DNA from: an uncultured Eubacterium sp.
GTDB taxonomy: Bacteria > Bacillota > Clostridia > Lachnospirales > Lachnospiraceae
Reading direction: 5' to 3'
NCBI GenBank assembly: GCA_910584345.1
Contig: CAJTZX010000012.1
Coordinates: forward strand, 14,263 to 78,262
DNA length: 64,000 nt
In this document: piece by piece, positions 24,727 to 34,088 of the stretch
Position numbering within the stretch: position 1 is the first letter of the stretch
Layout: every line of letters starts with the position of its first letter
Made by a program: the position numbers and the translations under genes
The notes under the pieces: model-generated
What the model saw: the letters and a program-made list of their open reading frames with translations, nothing else
Told to the model about the DNA's origin: nothing
Databases searched by the model: none

Positions 24727-26329
24727 CGCTGCGCTGATTGCAGGTGCGCAGACAGAGGCCAGAGCAGAGCGGGTAAGCAGCGATTATTCTGATTTTATCC
24801 GTGGAGCAGATGTATCTATGCTTGGAGATATTGAAAGGCTGGGAGGAAAGTTTTATGATGGAGGGGTTCAAAAAGATGCACTGCAGATTATGAATCAGCA
24901 TGGTGCAAATTATGTGCGGCTGAGACTTTGGGTGAATCCTTATGACAGTGAAGGAAACAGCTATGGCGGCGGCAGCAATGATTTTCAAATGACCTTAAAG
25001 CTTGCCAAACGTGCAAAAGCACAGGGAATGAAAGTGCTGGTTGATTTCCATCTGAGCGATTACTGGGCAGATCCGGGAACACAGTCAAAACCAAAGGAAT
25101 GGGCAAATTTATCTTATGAGCAGCTGAAATCTACGCTGTATCATTATATGAAAGATACAATGAATGATTTTAAGGCGCAAGGAATTATTCCTGATATGAT
25201 ACAGGTAGGAAATGAGACTTCTTCCGGCATTTTATGGGACGAAGGAAGAATTGGCGGAACATATACAGAGTTTCATCAGCTTGCCGAGTTATTGAACCAA
25301 GCGATCACAGGCGTTCGGGATGCCGTTGGCGATCAGACAAAAATCGTTCTGCATTTAGACAACGGAGGAAACAATTCCTTATACCGCTGGTGGTTTGACG
25401 GCGTAACGGGATGCGGATATGATCTTGATTTTGATATTATTGGATTGACCTATTATCCAATGTGGCATGGAACGATGGAAGATCTGCAGTATAATCTGAA
25501 TGATATCAGCGCCCGCTATGACAAGGATGTTATGATTGTAGAGACGGCATATGCGTTTACATTGGCAGATGGAGACGGACTTGGCAGTTCTTTCAGTCCG
25601 GATGATGAAAAAATTGGCGGATATCCGGCATCTGTACAAGGGCAGATGGATTTCATGAGTGATCTCGAATCTGTTATTTTAAATGTACCGAATAATCGCG
25701 GTCTTGGATTCTTTTATTGGGAACCGGAATGGATACCGGTAGAAGGCGCTTACTGGGGAACAGAAGCAGGAAAAGAGTATATCGATGACAACGGACTGTT
25801 ATCCAATCCGTGGGATAATTTAGCATTGTTTGATTTTGACGGAAACGCACTGGAATCGATCGACATTTTCCAGAGACCGGAGCAAAATCTGATCGTTAAT
25901 CCTGGATTTGAAGCGGATGGACTGACCAATACACCTTCAGGATGGCAGGTGTGGCTGGATGACGGTGTAGATGCGCCCACAGTGAAGACAGAAGCAAACG
26001 GATATGAAGGAGGATATAAATTATCTTTCTGGAATAGTTCCGATTATGGATGCTCTGTCTATCAGACGGTTACCGGACTGGAAGACGGAACGTATACACT
26101 GTCGGCATGGGTTATGACAAATGCAGGACAAAAGGTAAATCAGCTATATGCAAAAAATTATGGAGGCGAGGAACTGAATCAGACGCTACCGGTCAGTGAT
26201 CTTGGGTGGAATAAAGTTGTGATTGACAATATCAAGGTGACAAACGGTCAGTGTGAGATTGGTGTTTACAGTGTCGCAAACGGCGGAGACTGGTGCAATA
26301 TAGACCATATGATACTGCGGAAAAAATAA
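24668..26329 (+). CDS. Secreted GH53 galactanase with C-terminal galactan-binding module (chimeric start)
   Basis: A GH53 galactanase whose catalytic domain (from DFIRGADVSMLGDIERLG, with NYVRLRLWVNPYDSEG, acid/base Glu in IQVGNETSSG and nucleophile in MIVETAYAF) is followed from about residue 415 by a beta-sandwich module opening NLIVNPGFEADG, which resembles the CBM61 galactan-binding family. The signal-peptide core VLLGAALSAALIAGAQTEAR, with an ARA cleavage site, is intact. Its original start codon is gone: the only upstream ATG (24668) lies inside the truncated permease in another frame, giving MYVWAGFSRSIK ahead of the core. That chance N-terminus still has Arg and Lys before the hydrophobic stretch and might work. 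Without it the gene has no start. Confidence 0.85.
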   Translation: MYVWAGFSRSIKVLLGAALSAALIAGAQTEARAERVSSDYSDFIRGADVSMLGDIERLGGKFYDGGVQKDALQIMNQHGANYVRLRLWVNPYDSEGNSYGGGSNDFQMTLKLAKRAKAQGMKVLVDFHLSDYWADPGTQSKPKEWANLSYEQLKSTLYHYMKDTMNDFKAQGIIPDMIQVGNETSSGILWDEGRIGGTYTEFHQLAELLNQAITGVRDAVGDQTKIVLHLDNGGNNSLYRWWFDGVTGCGYDLDFDIIGLTYYPMWHGTMEDLQYNLNDISARYDKDVMIVETAYAFTLADGDGLGSSFSPDDEKIGGYPASVQGQMDFMSDLESVILNVPNNRGLGFFYWEPEWIPVEGAYWGTEAGKEYIDDNGLLSNPWDNLALFDFDGNALESIDIFQRPEQNLIVNPGFEADGLTNTPSGWQVWLDDGVDAPTVKTEANGYEGGYKLSFWNSSDYGCSVYQTVTGLEDGTYTLSAWVMTNAGQKVNQLYAKNYGGEELNQTLPVSDLGWNKVVIDNIKVTNGQCEIGVYSVANGGDWCNIDHMILRKK

Positions 26330-26429
26330 ACATATAAATGAAAAAAGACAGGCAGCAAAAGCTGTTACCACATAAGGAGATAATTTAAAAGCATTATTGG
26401 AATACAACTTATGGGGGATAGCAAAGGCA

Positions 26430-26475
26430 AAAGCCAGCGTAAGAAATGTTTCTGCTTCTTACGCTGGCTTTCTTT
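26430..26475 (+). terminator. Terminator of the galactan operon
   Basis: A perfect 16-bp stem (AAAGCCAGCGTAAGAA at 26430-26445 with its complement at 26456-26471) and a following T-rich tract. Confidence 0.9.
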
Positions 26476-26564
26476 CTGTCAAAATATAGAATTGCACATA
26501 CGCATATCACTGTCCTTATCCGTGAGCATGAAGGAAAAGTATCATAATCCATGTAATAAAGGAA

Positions 26565-26744
26565 ACATAATTATGAAGCAGCCTGCGCAGAGTATGAAAA
26601 AATCTGCGGAGAAAAAGTGGTGGATACTAAGAGTATCAGAGACAGGCTCAAGCAAAAAGAGCAGAGAGTAAAGGAGAGAGAGGCAGGCAGGGAGCATCGG
26701 GCAATGCTTTTTTATTGTTCCTTACTGTCCATTTAATAAACAGA
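26565..26744 (+). pseudogene. Possible mobile-element protein tail
   Basis: In one plus frame the DNA reads EYEKICGEKVVDTKSIRDRL, then KQKEQRVKEREAGREH, before degenerating to a stop. The Lys/Arg/Glu-rich helical character resembles the C-termini of relaxases or other plasmid/transposon proteins, but no diagnostic motif is present. It lies in the 370-bp gap between the galactan operon terminator and the imported ABC block and has no start or ribosome-binding site. Nothing else is recognisable in that gap apart from the repeats at 26737-26769. Confidence 0.25.
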
Positions 26745-26796
26745 TAAGAAACAAATAGTAAACAGATAAAGACTTTTTCGAAATATGATATATAAT
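26737..26796 (+). promoter_or_regulatory. Tandem operator and -10 of the ABC/serine hydrolase operon
   Basis: Two identical 11-bp direct repeats, TAAACAGATAA at 26737-26747 and 26759-26769, start exactly 22 bp apart (two helical turns). The second ends 21 bp before a perfect TATAAT at 26791-26796, overlapping the place of a -35 element, which itself is not recognisable (AAAGAC). This is the classic layout of an OmpR/PhoB-type activator site, and the operon encodes such a regulator at 32125. Confidence 0.65.
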
Positions 26797-26842
26797 ATCA
26801 TAGAAACACAAACTTCTTTTCAATCACTATGGAGGGATAAAC

Positions 26843-27601
26843 ATGATTACGATTCTTCATACCGATAAATTGTGCAAATCATTTTCAAACGGCGGCTTGC
26901 AGCAGCATATCATCAAGAATCTTGATCTTGAGATCAGGGAAAAGGACTTCACTGTTATAATGGGGGCGTCGGGTTCGGGCAAATCCACTCTGCTTTATGC
27001 ACTTTCTGGAATGGATACCCCGACCCTCGGCAGAGTTTTCTTCGGTGACAAGGATATATCGAAATATACCAACGATCAGCTTGCTGTGTTCAGACGTGAA
27101 AACTGCGGGTTTGTCTTTCAGAGCATTTATCTGCTCGAAAACATGACCGTATTCGATAACATCATGACAGGTGCGCTTGTGATACAGAAGAACAGTCCCG
27201 AGCTTGTGAAAAAGACCGAGGAGCTTCTCAAAAAGGTCGGTATAGGCGAAAAGCTGTGGGATAAATACCCGAACCAGCTTTCGGGCGGTGAGTGTCAGAG
27301 GGTCGGTATCGTAAGAGCGGTCATCAATGATCCAAAGATACTTTTTGCCGATGAGCCGACAGGCAGTCTGAACTCGGCTTCGAGCCGTGACGTTCTTGAT
27401 ATCTTCACGGAACTGAACTCGAAAGGACAAAGCATTGTAATAGTGACGCACGACATGAAAACCGCTCTCAGAGGAAACAGGGTGATATATCTTCGTGACG
27501 GTGCTGTGATCGGCGAACATGAAATGCCGTCATTCGGCACAAATGATATCAAGAGCAGACAAGAGGGCTTGCAGAGATTCCTCGATGATATGGGGTGGTA
27601 A
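26843..27601 (+). CDS. ABC transporter ATPase (MacB/LolD/BceA type)
   Basis: A 252-residue ATPase for an FtsX-type transporter. Walker A is GASGSGKST, the Q-loop CGFVFQSIYLLENMTVFDNI, the signature LSGGECQRVGIVRAVI, Walker B ILFADEPTGSLNS and the H-loop IVIVTHDMK. Members pump peptides, lipoproteins or antibiotics, or work as detectors with a sensor kinase. GGAGGG precedes ATG 26843. The stop is followed 1 bp later by the permease start. Codon choice (ACC, CTC, GGC, ATC) is distinctly richer in G+C than in the galactan genes to the left, which suggests import of the whole 26.8-34.1 kb block. Confidence 0.93.
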   Translation: MITILHTDKLCKSFSNGGLQQHIIKNLDLEIREKDFTVIMGASGSGKSTLLYALSGMDTPTLGRVFFGDKDISKYTNDQLAVFRRENCGFVFQSIYLLENMTVFDNIMTGALVIQKNSPELVKKTEELLKKVGIGEKLWDKYPNQLSGGECQRVGIVRAVINDPKILFADEPTGSLNSASSRDVLDIFTELNSKGQSIVIVTHDMKTALRGNRVIYLRDGAVIGEHEMPSFGTNDIKSRQEGLQRFLDDMGW

Positions 27602-27602
27602 T

Positions 27603-30140
27603 ATGGAAAAGATACTCAGACTTTCTTTTGCAAATATGAAAAAGCATAAGAAACAGACGATACTCCTTACTCTGCTGATCGTGTTCTGTATGGCTGTCAC
27701 ATCGGCGGCAGCTGCGGGCAGCATTGATATGACGGGCATATTTCCCCGTGTGGCGGAAGAGTATGCCGTACATAAAAATGCGCTTTATATCAAAGAGGAT
27801 TATTACAATGACAGCTTCATCCGGCTGCTTCGTGAAGATGAGAGGGTAACGGATATCGATCATGTCCGTGTTCTGTTCAGTACGGCAACGAAATACCTTG
27901 ACAATGAAGGCGAGGAACAGTCGCTGTATATGAGTTTCGTGACTAAAGAGCTCGAAAAGAACATAGAGCGCTCTCCCATAGAAACGACCCTCACCGATGA
28001 GGAGATAGCAGCGCTTGAACACCCGATCTATCTGCCCTATGCAGGCAGAGAATCCCTTGCATCAAAGTTCAGTGAGGGCGACACTTTTAACATCATTTAC
28101 GGAACAAAGCTGTTCTCCTTTACAGTTGCAGGTTTTTATGAATCAATTTTTATGCCCGCAACCGGTATGGGTTTCCAGATGATCGTTTCGGACAGCGACT
28201 ATGTTTCTCTGATGACCATAATCGACAAGTATGAAATGGTGCTGTTCGACTGCAATCCGCTTGATGACTGTGTGGATATATATTTAAAATTTTATGACAG
28301 AGTTGAAGAACAGACAGGCAAAGATATCGGATATAATATTCTGAGCTTGCTGTATAATAATCTGGAACAGAAAAGTGCTGTTTTCTCGGAGATTGTCATT
28401 GGTATCATGCTGTTTATGGCAGTTGTTATATTCATTGCCGCCGCTATTATGATACGTTTCCGTATCGCAGGCGATATACAGGATCAGATACAGTCTATCG
28501 GCGTATTGGAAGCACTCGGTTATACATCAAAGGAGATCGCACTTTCCTATACCGCGGAGTATCTTATGACAGCCCTTGCAGGCGTTATGATCGGCGCAGG
28601 CGGCGCATTTGCGCTGCTGCCTGTACTGCACAGAGTCACTGAAACACTTTCGGGACATCACGGCAGTCTGCATATCTATCCGCTCCCGATACTGCTGACG
28701 GCATTGACTATCCTTATTTTTGTGGGAGTAATCGCACATACAAGAGCTTTGGCAGTAAAGAAATATCCCCCTGTGCAGGCTTTCCGTAAAGGAATAGCTG
28801 TTCATCATTTCGGCAAAAACCGGTTTCCGCTCAGGAATACTAAAAACAGCGTGCATCTTCGCCTTGCCCTGAAAGGCTTTTTCGATCATATGAAGCAGAA
28901 TATCAGTCTTACTGTCTGCATAGCTGTTTCGGCACTTGCCGCTGTCGCAGGTATCCTGATTGCCGACCTGTTCGCCTCTGATCTGAAAGCTGCTGCAAGG
29001 CTGACAGGAGAGGAAATGCCCGACCAAATAGTGAGCGTTATGCACTCCGCCAACACTGAGGAGCTTGCGGAAAGAATAAGCGAGATGCAGGGTGTAAAAC
29101 GTGTGCAGACAGGTTCGTTTTCTCTTGATCTGTCCGAATGGATGTCTCTGTATGCCTTTGACCGTGAGAGTTGTCTTGTGCCGGTATCCTATCCCGATTT
29201 TTCTCAGTGCGAGAACATTCAGGCAACAGCAGGCAGACTTCCCGAACATGACAATGAGATCGCTGTTTCAAAGCTGTTCGCTATCCAGCACAGCCTGAAG
29301 GTCGGTGACAATCTCACCCTCGAATGCAACAGGGTAAAAAAGAATTACCTCATCTGTGGATTAATTCCAAGCATGTCCAACAACGGAACAAATCTCTATA
29401 TTACCGAACAGGCTTTTAAACGTATCATGCCCACTTACCGCCCCTCTGCGATAGAGATATACCTTGAGGACAAAACGGATCGGGCAGAGTTTCAGACACT
29501 GCTTATGCAGACCTACGGCAGATCAGTGGCTGATACCCGTAAAACAGAAAGCATCGGCGATACCGCCGAGGAACGATTGAGTGCTAAAGCCGATCGGCTG
29601 ATTGCAGAGTATCTCGCCAATCACGGTGCAGATTATATTGAATACTCGATACAGATCGGCGATAAGACGATATCGGGTTCCAGCGAGAGCTTTGCTATCA
29701 AAAATGTGCAGGACATCAAACATGTCCTGCAGACGCAGATGGGCGGTATTTTCAGCACAATCAGCCTGACATCCTGGTCACTTATGGGTATCGCAGCAGT
29801 CGTTTCAGCTATCATTATCATAGCCCTTATGGAGCAGGCTGTCAGACGTCAGAGAAAAGAACTTGGTATCATGCTCGGACTCGGCTACACCACAAAGGAG
29901 CTTATGGTACAGCTTGCAATGCGTATCATGCCTGCTGTGATCGTGGCAATTATCCTCGGCACTGTCGGTGCGGCGGCTGTGTTTCATGCGGTAATGGACG
30001 CTATGGTCGGCACAACACCCATAAATATCCCCATGATGATCGTTACAATTATAATTATGATACTGTTCTGCTTCGGTTGTGCGTATGTTGGTGCAGGCAG
30101 GATAAAGAAGATCTCTGTAACAGAGCTTATGACCGAATAA
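27603..30140 (+). CDS. FtsX-family ABC permease
   Basis: An 845-residue permease with duplicated FtsX (ABC3) domains. One N-terminal helix (KQTILLTLLIVFCMAVTSAA) precedes a large external domain. A triple-helix FtsX block follows around residues 280-390 (IVIGIMLFMAVVIFIAAAIM; VMIGAGGAFALLPVL; LPILLTALTILIFVGVIAH). A further helix (ISLTVCIAVSALAAVAGILI) leads to a second external domain, then a final FtsX block at about 715-835. The cytoplasmic loops carry GVLEALGYTSKEIAL and GIMLGLGYTTKELMV, the repeated elements that dock on the ATPase. The start 27603 is 1 bp after the ATPase stop. Confidence 0.9.
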   Translation: MEKILRLSFANMKKHKKQTILLTLLIVFCMAVTSAAAAGSIDMTGIFPRVAEEYAVHKNALYIKEDYYNDSFIRLLREDERVTDIDHVRVLFSTATKYLDNEGEEQSLYMSFVTKELEKNIERSPIETTLTDEEIAALEHPIYLPYAGRESLASKFSEGDTFNIIYGTKLFSFTVAGFYESIFMPATGMGFQMIVSDSDYVSLMTIIDKYEMVLFDCNPLDDCVDIYLKFYDRVEEQTGKDIGYNILSLLYNNLEQKSAVFSEIVIGIMLFMAVVIFIAAAIMIRFRIAGDIQDQIQSIGVLEALGYTSKEIALSYTAEYLMTALAGVMIGAGGAFALLPVLHRVTETLSGHHGSLHIYPLPILLTALTILIFVGVIAHTRALAVKKYPPVQAFRKGIAVHHFGKNRFPLRNTKNSVHLRLALKGFFDHMKQNISLTVCIAVSALAAVAGILIADLFASDLKAAARLTGEEMPDQIVSVMHSANTEELAERISEMQGVKRVQTGSFSLDLSEWMSLYAFDRESCLVPVSYPDFSQCENIQATAGRLPEHDNEIAVSKLFAIQHSLKVGDNLTLECNRVKKNYLICGLIPSMSNNGTNLYITEQAFKRIMPTYRPSAIEIYLEDKTDRAEFQTLLMQTYGRSVADTRKTESIGDTAEERLSAKADRLIAEYLANHGADYIEYSIQIGDKTISGSSESFAIKNVQDIKHVLQTQMGGIFSTISLTSWSLMGIAAVVSAIIIIALMEQAVRRQRKELGIMLGLGYTTKELMVQLAMRIMPAVIVAIILGTVGAAAVFHAVMDAMVGTTPINIPMMIVTIIIMILFCFGCAYVGAGRIKKISVTELMTE

Positions 30141-30155
30141 AGCGGGAGGAATAAT

Positions 30156-32111
30156 ATGATGAAGAAGATAACAGCGGCAATAGCAGCGATCATGATACTG
30201 GCGGCGATACCCGTTACGGCAGCTTATGGTGCAGACAGGGAAACGACGCCTGTACAGACAGAGAAAAAAGCCGATACCGTTTCGGCAATAGGCTCGGTAA
30301 GCAAGATATTCTGTACGACTGCGGCATTACAGCTTTATGAGCAGGGACTGCTCAACATTGACGCTCCCGTGACGGATTATGTCCCCGAATTTACAATGCA
30401 GGACGAGCGATATAAAGATATCACTGTGAGAATGCTCATGAATCACACTTCCGGGCTTATGGGAATGGTATATGATGATATGATACTCTATGATGATATT
30501 GATACGACATATCATGACAGATTCATCGGACATCTGAAAAATTCACGTCTGAAAGCTGACCCTGGAACACTTGCGACTTACAGCAATGACGGTTTCACAC
30601 TGCTTGAGATCGTGGTGGAACGTGTCAGCGGTGAAAGTTTTACCGATTATGTGGAGAATCATATCTCAAAGCCGCTCAAACTTGAAAACACCGGAACGGC
30701 TGCAAAAATGTACGGCAATAAGAATACGGCAAATATCTTTGTCGGCGGTATACCGTATGATACGGACTATTGTATGGCATTCGGCTCGGGCGGCATCATG
30801 TCCACAGCACCGGAGCTTTGCGGATTCGGCACGGCATTCTTCAAAGGTGATGAGACTTTGCTCAGACAATCGTCAAAGGACGAAATGCAGAAGAACAATG
30901 CCCGTGACAAATATGAGAATGCATTCGGTCTCGGCTGGGATACAGTCGATTGTAGTCAAAACTGGACGACAAGCAAGGACGTTCGGATCATGTTCAAGAG
31001 CGGTTCGCTGTTACATCAGTACGCAGGACTTATGGTAGCTCCCGATGAACAGATAAGCGTGTCGGTGACAATGAACGGCGCAAGTTCTGGCGGTGCAACA
31101 ACGATGCTGACCGAATCGCTCATGATCTCCGCTCTTGCCCAAAAGGGCATAACAGTCACTTTTGATGAACCAAAAGTAATGGAAGCAGCGGACAAAGTTC
31201 CGGAAAAATATCTGAAAATGGCGGATATCTATGCGAGAGAGGACGGCATATTCAAAGTGGAGTTCCCCGGCGGGAAGTATATGGGGATCACCGAGATCAC
31301 AGCAGAAAACCCCAAAACAAAACGGTATATGTACACTGCTGATGACAGCTTTGTGCTTATGGACGGTGAACCCGATTCGGATAATTTTGTTCAGGCAGGC
31401 GATCAGGAACTGCTCACATTTACCGAAAGGAACGGTAATATCTATATCTGCAAGTATGCAAATACCTATGCAGACGGCTTCGGACGGTATATAGATCTAT
31501 CTTACTATCTGCAAAGAGTGGGAGAGTTTCATGTCAGCGACAGCGTTCAGCAGGCTTGGACGCAGAGGAACGGCAAAAAATACTACATGACAAACATGAA
31601 GTATTCCAACGTTTTTTACAATGTAAGCCCCTGCGTTAAGCTGAATGTACCCGAGGGTATAAACGGCTGTGCGAAGTTTACGGGTGAGATGATCATGAAG
31701 ACGATGAGTTTTACCAATGAAAATAAGGCGGAGGGCTTTGTTTTGATACCTGGCGAAGCAGGACGTGAGCTGACCGATTTTGAAGTGTTCACCGAGAACG
31801 GCTGTGAATACCTGCGCACAGTCGATCAGGCTATGATGTTGGTAAGTGAGGATTCCATTTACGATCTTACGGCAGATATTCACGAAATAGTTCTTGAAAC
31901 GGGACGGGCAAAGTGGTATAAGATAGGTGAGATGGACTTAAAGTCCGTTACCCTTGATATCCCCGAAAAGGCAGCAGTTTATATTTATGATAAGTTTGAT
32001 AATGTGGTTTACTCAAGCTATATGAATGGCTATGGAAATCATGTGACACTTCCCGAAAGCGGAAAGATCGTATTCATAGGCGAGAGCGGCGAAAAGGTGG
32101 GTATTGGATGA
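30156..32111 (+). CDS. Secreted class C beta-lactamase-like serine hydrolase
   Basis: A 651-residue exported protein. The signal peptide is KKITAAIAAIMILAAIPVTA with cleavage near AYG. The N-terminal half is a penicillin-binding/beta-lactamase-like domain with SxxK as SVSK (the nucleophile Ser), LLNIDAPVTDYVPEF, MLMNHTSGL, the Tyr-Ser-Asn motif in TYSNDG and FGSGGIMST. The C-terminal half is a beta-rich domain without recognised family. It could act on D-Ala peptides, beta-lactams or a peptide antibiotic. GGGAGG precedes ATG 30156 and the stop overlaps the response-regulator region. Its coupling with an FtsX-type exporter and a two-component system resembles antibiotic-sensing modules; that is inference. 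Confidence 0.85.
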   Translation: MMKKITAAIAAIMILAAIPVTAAYGADRETTPVQTEKKADTVSAIGSVSKIFCTTAALQLYEQGLLNIDAPVTDYVPEFTMQDERYKDITVRMLMNHTSGLMGMVYDDMILYDDIDTTYHDRFIGHLKNSRLKADPGTLATYSNDGFTLLEIVVERVSGESFTDYVENHISKPLKLENTGTAAKMYGNKNTANIFVGGIPYDTDYCMAFGSGGIMSTAPELCGFGTAFFKGDETLLRQSSKDEMQKNNARDKYENAFGLGWDTVDCSQNWTTSKDVRIMFKSGSLLHQYAGLMVAPDEQISVSVTMNGASSGGATTMLTESLMISALAQKGITVTFDEPKVMEAADKVPEKYLKMADIYAREDGIFKVEFPGGKYMGITEITAENPKTKRYMYTADDSFVLMDGEPDSDNFVQAGDQELLTFTERNGNIYICKYANTYADGFGRYIDLSYYLQRVGEFHVSDSVQQAWTQRNGKKYYMTNMKYSNVFYNVSPCVKLNVPEGINGCAKFTGEMIMKTMSFTNENKAEGFVLIPGEAGRELTDFEVFTENGCEYLRTVDQAMMLVSEDSIYDLTADIHEIVLETGRAKWYKIGEMDLKSVTLDIPEKAAVYIYDKFDNVVYSSYMNGYGNHVTLPESGKIVFIGESGEKVGIG

Positions 32112-32124
32112 AAGAAGTGATAGT

Positions 32125-32838
32125 ATGGATTATAAGTGCCTGATGATAGACGATGATGAGATCATTGCCGAAAACACGGCTGAGTATTTTAATGCGTTCG
32201 ATATAAACACGGCTTATGTTACAAGCTATGAGAATGCGGTGGACTTCCTTGCGGAGAACACCGTTTCTGTGCTGCTTTTAGATATAAACCTCGGGGACAA
32301 GTCTGGCTTTGAGCTGTGTAAGAGCATAAGGAGCGAATACAATATGCCTATCCTTTTCATCAGTGCCCGTACAAGTGATGACGATTTGCTTATGGCACTT
32401 AATATTGGCGGAGATGATTATATCAAAAAGCCTTTCAAGATGAATATTCTCCTTGCAAAGGTCAGGGCTATTCTGAACAGATACGAAAGAACACAGTCTG
32501 TCGTGAAAGAATCGCCTAAAGCGACAAGCAGCAGAAAAATACAGATCATTGACGGTCTGTTTTTTGATACACAGTCGCACTGCATAAGTAAAAACGGAGA
32601 ACAGATCACGCTGAAAGCTCTTGAATACAAAATGCTGTTCTATTTTCTGGAGCATAGAGGAAAGGTCATAACAAAGGACGAGTTCTTGCAGAATGTGTGG
32701 AAAGACGAGTGCGTCGGTGAGGGTACGGTTGCGGTGCATATCCGTCATCTTCGGGAAAAGCTCGAAGCCGACCCGAATGAGCCGAAGATCATAAAAACTG
32801 TTTGGGGTGTAGGATATATCATGGGTGAAACGTCATGA
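32125..32838 (+). CDS. OmpR-family response regulator
   Basis: A 237-residue regulator. The receiver domain has an acidic pocket (LMIDDDE), the phospho-acceptor Asp in LLLDINLGDKSG, the switch Ser/Thr in LFISARTSDDD and the conserved Lys in DYIKKPFK. The C-terminal winged helix ends AVHIRHLREKLEADPNEPKI, then VWGVGYI. A longer frame from a TTG at 32104 exists, but ATG 32125 begins the family pattern. It overlaps the kinase start (TCATGAG). The tandem repeats at 26737-26769 are the likely DNA target. Confidence 0.92.
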   Translation: MDYKCLMIDDDEIIAENTAEYFNAFDINTAYVTSYENAVDFLAENTVSVLLLDINLGDKSGFELCKSIRSEYNMPILFISARTSDDDLLMALNIGGDDYIKKPFKMNILLAKVRAILNRYERTQSVVKESPKATSSRKIQIIDGLFFDTQSHCISKNGEQITLKALEYKMLFYFLEHRGKVITKDEFLQNVWKDECVGEGTVAVHIRHLREKLEADPNEPKIIKTVWGVGYIMGETS

Positions 32839-34088
32839 GGTACGGAAGAACACTTATTCTTCTTGCGATGACCGTCGCCTGCTGTATCGGGATATTCGTC
32901 ATGACGAGCAGGAAAAAATATATGTCAAACATCGTCCTGCAAAATGATATTGCTGAAACAGTAAGAGAAAATATGAATGACCTTGCTGTTCTTGAAGAAA
33001 AGTTTCCCGATACCGATATACTTGTGTTTGATAGGGAGGGTTTCTGCATCTATCCCGAGGGTGAAAACTTAACGCTCACGAAATCAAGAAATAACGGCGA
33101 TCTGTGTCTTGCAGTGACGGACGGTGACAGATTTCTTGCAACAGCGGCGATACCCGATCCGTCTTTTTCGGGGTATAACAAGGCTTTTGCTCAACTGACC
33201 TGTGCGGCTGTAATATTGTTTCTTATCATGGTAACGGCGGGAGTATCGTTCTATCTGTATATCGGCAGGAACATCTTAAAGCCATTCCGCAAGATGAAAG
33301 AGTTTGCAGGCAGGATATCAATGGGCGATCTCGACAGTCCTCTTGAAATGGAGCGCAGCAATCTGTTTGGGGTTTTCACCGAGAGCTTTGATATCATGCG
33401 TGAGGAATTGAGAGCATCAAAAGCCAGAGAAACAGAACTCAAACGAAAAGAAAAAGAGCTTGTTGCTGAGCTGAGTCACGACCTGAAAACGCCTATTACG
33501 GGTATCAACACAATCTGCGATGTGCTGAGTCTGAAAGTACAGGATAAATATGTTCTTGGCAAGGTTGAGGGCATACAGAAGAAGACACAGCAGATGGAAC
33601 TTCTCGTCACTGATCTGCTGACTGCTGCACTTGACGATCTTGGCGAGATGACCGTGAACTGCACGGATGAAAATGCGGCTGTGCTGTATGACATCATCAG
33701 GGCGGCGGATACACGCTCTCTTGTGAGAAGGAGTACGATACCCGAATGTATGATACACATTGACATAAAACGTATGGAGCAAATTATCGGAAACATTATC
33801 GGTAATTCTTATAAATATGCCGATACTCCCATAGACATTGAGTGTGCTTCGAGCGGAGACTATCTGAAACTGTCGATCACCGATTACGGCGAGGGCGTTC
33901 CGGCTGACGAGCTTGATCTTATAATGAACAAATTTTACCGTGGCAAGAACGTAAAAGATTCCGACATAGACGGCAGCGGTCTGGGGCTGTATATTGCTTC
34001 GGTTCTTATGGCTAAAATGAACGGTGAACTTATATGTTCAAGCAAGGGTAAAGGATTGACAGTGACTTTGATGATCCTGCTGTCGTAG
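32835..34088 (+). CDS. Sensor histidine kinase
   Basis: A 417-residue membrane kinase with two transmembrane helices (about 7-24 and 115-140) around a short external domain of about 90 residues. These are followed by a HAMP domain and a dimerisation/phospho-acceptor helix with His in ELSHDLKTPITGI. The ATP-binding domain has N-box NIIGNSYKYAD, G1 DYGEGVP and G2 GSGLGLYIA. It forms a pair with the response regulator and completes an ABC-hydrolase-regulator operon. There is no obvious terminator immediately after the stop. Confidence 0.92.
   Translation: MRYGRTLILLAMTVACCIGIFVMTSRKKYMSNIVLQNDIAETVRENMNDLAVLEEKFPDTDILVFDREGFCIYPEGENLTLTKSRNNGDLCLAVTDGDRFLATAAIPDPSFSGYNKAFAQLTCAAVILFLIMVTAGVSFYLYIGRNILKPFRKMKEFAGRISMGDLDSPLEMERSNLFGVFTESFDIMREELRASKARETELKRKEKELVAELSHDLKTPITGINTICDVLSLKVQDKYVLGKVEGIQKKTQQMELLVTDLLTAALDDLGEMTVNCTDENAAVLYDIIRAADTRSLVRRSTIPECMIHIDIKRMEQIIGNIIGNSYKYADTPIDIECASSGDYLKLSITDYGEGVPADELDLIMNKFYRGKNVKDSDIDGSGLGLYIASVLMAKMNGELICSSKGKGLTVTLMILLS

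Noticed and set aside
26411..26671. An 86-codon frame spanning the galactan terminator
   Set aside because: It runs through a perfect terminator hairpin, has no ribosome-binding site and no family resemblance.
28527..29249. A 240-codon minus-strand frame over the FtsX permease
   Set aside because: Antisense to a good permease domain and without a start signal or known motif.
32104..32124. TTG start extending the response regulator by seven residues
   Set aside because: The extra residues do not fit the receiver domain and ATG 32125 directly precedes the conserved YKCLMIDDDE.
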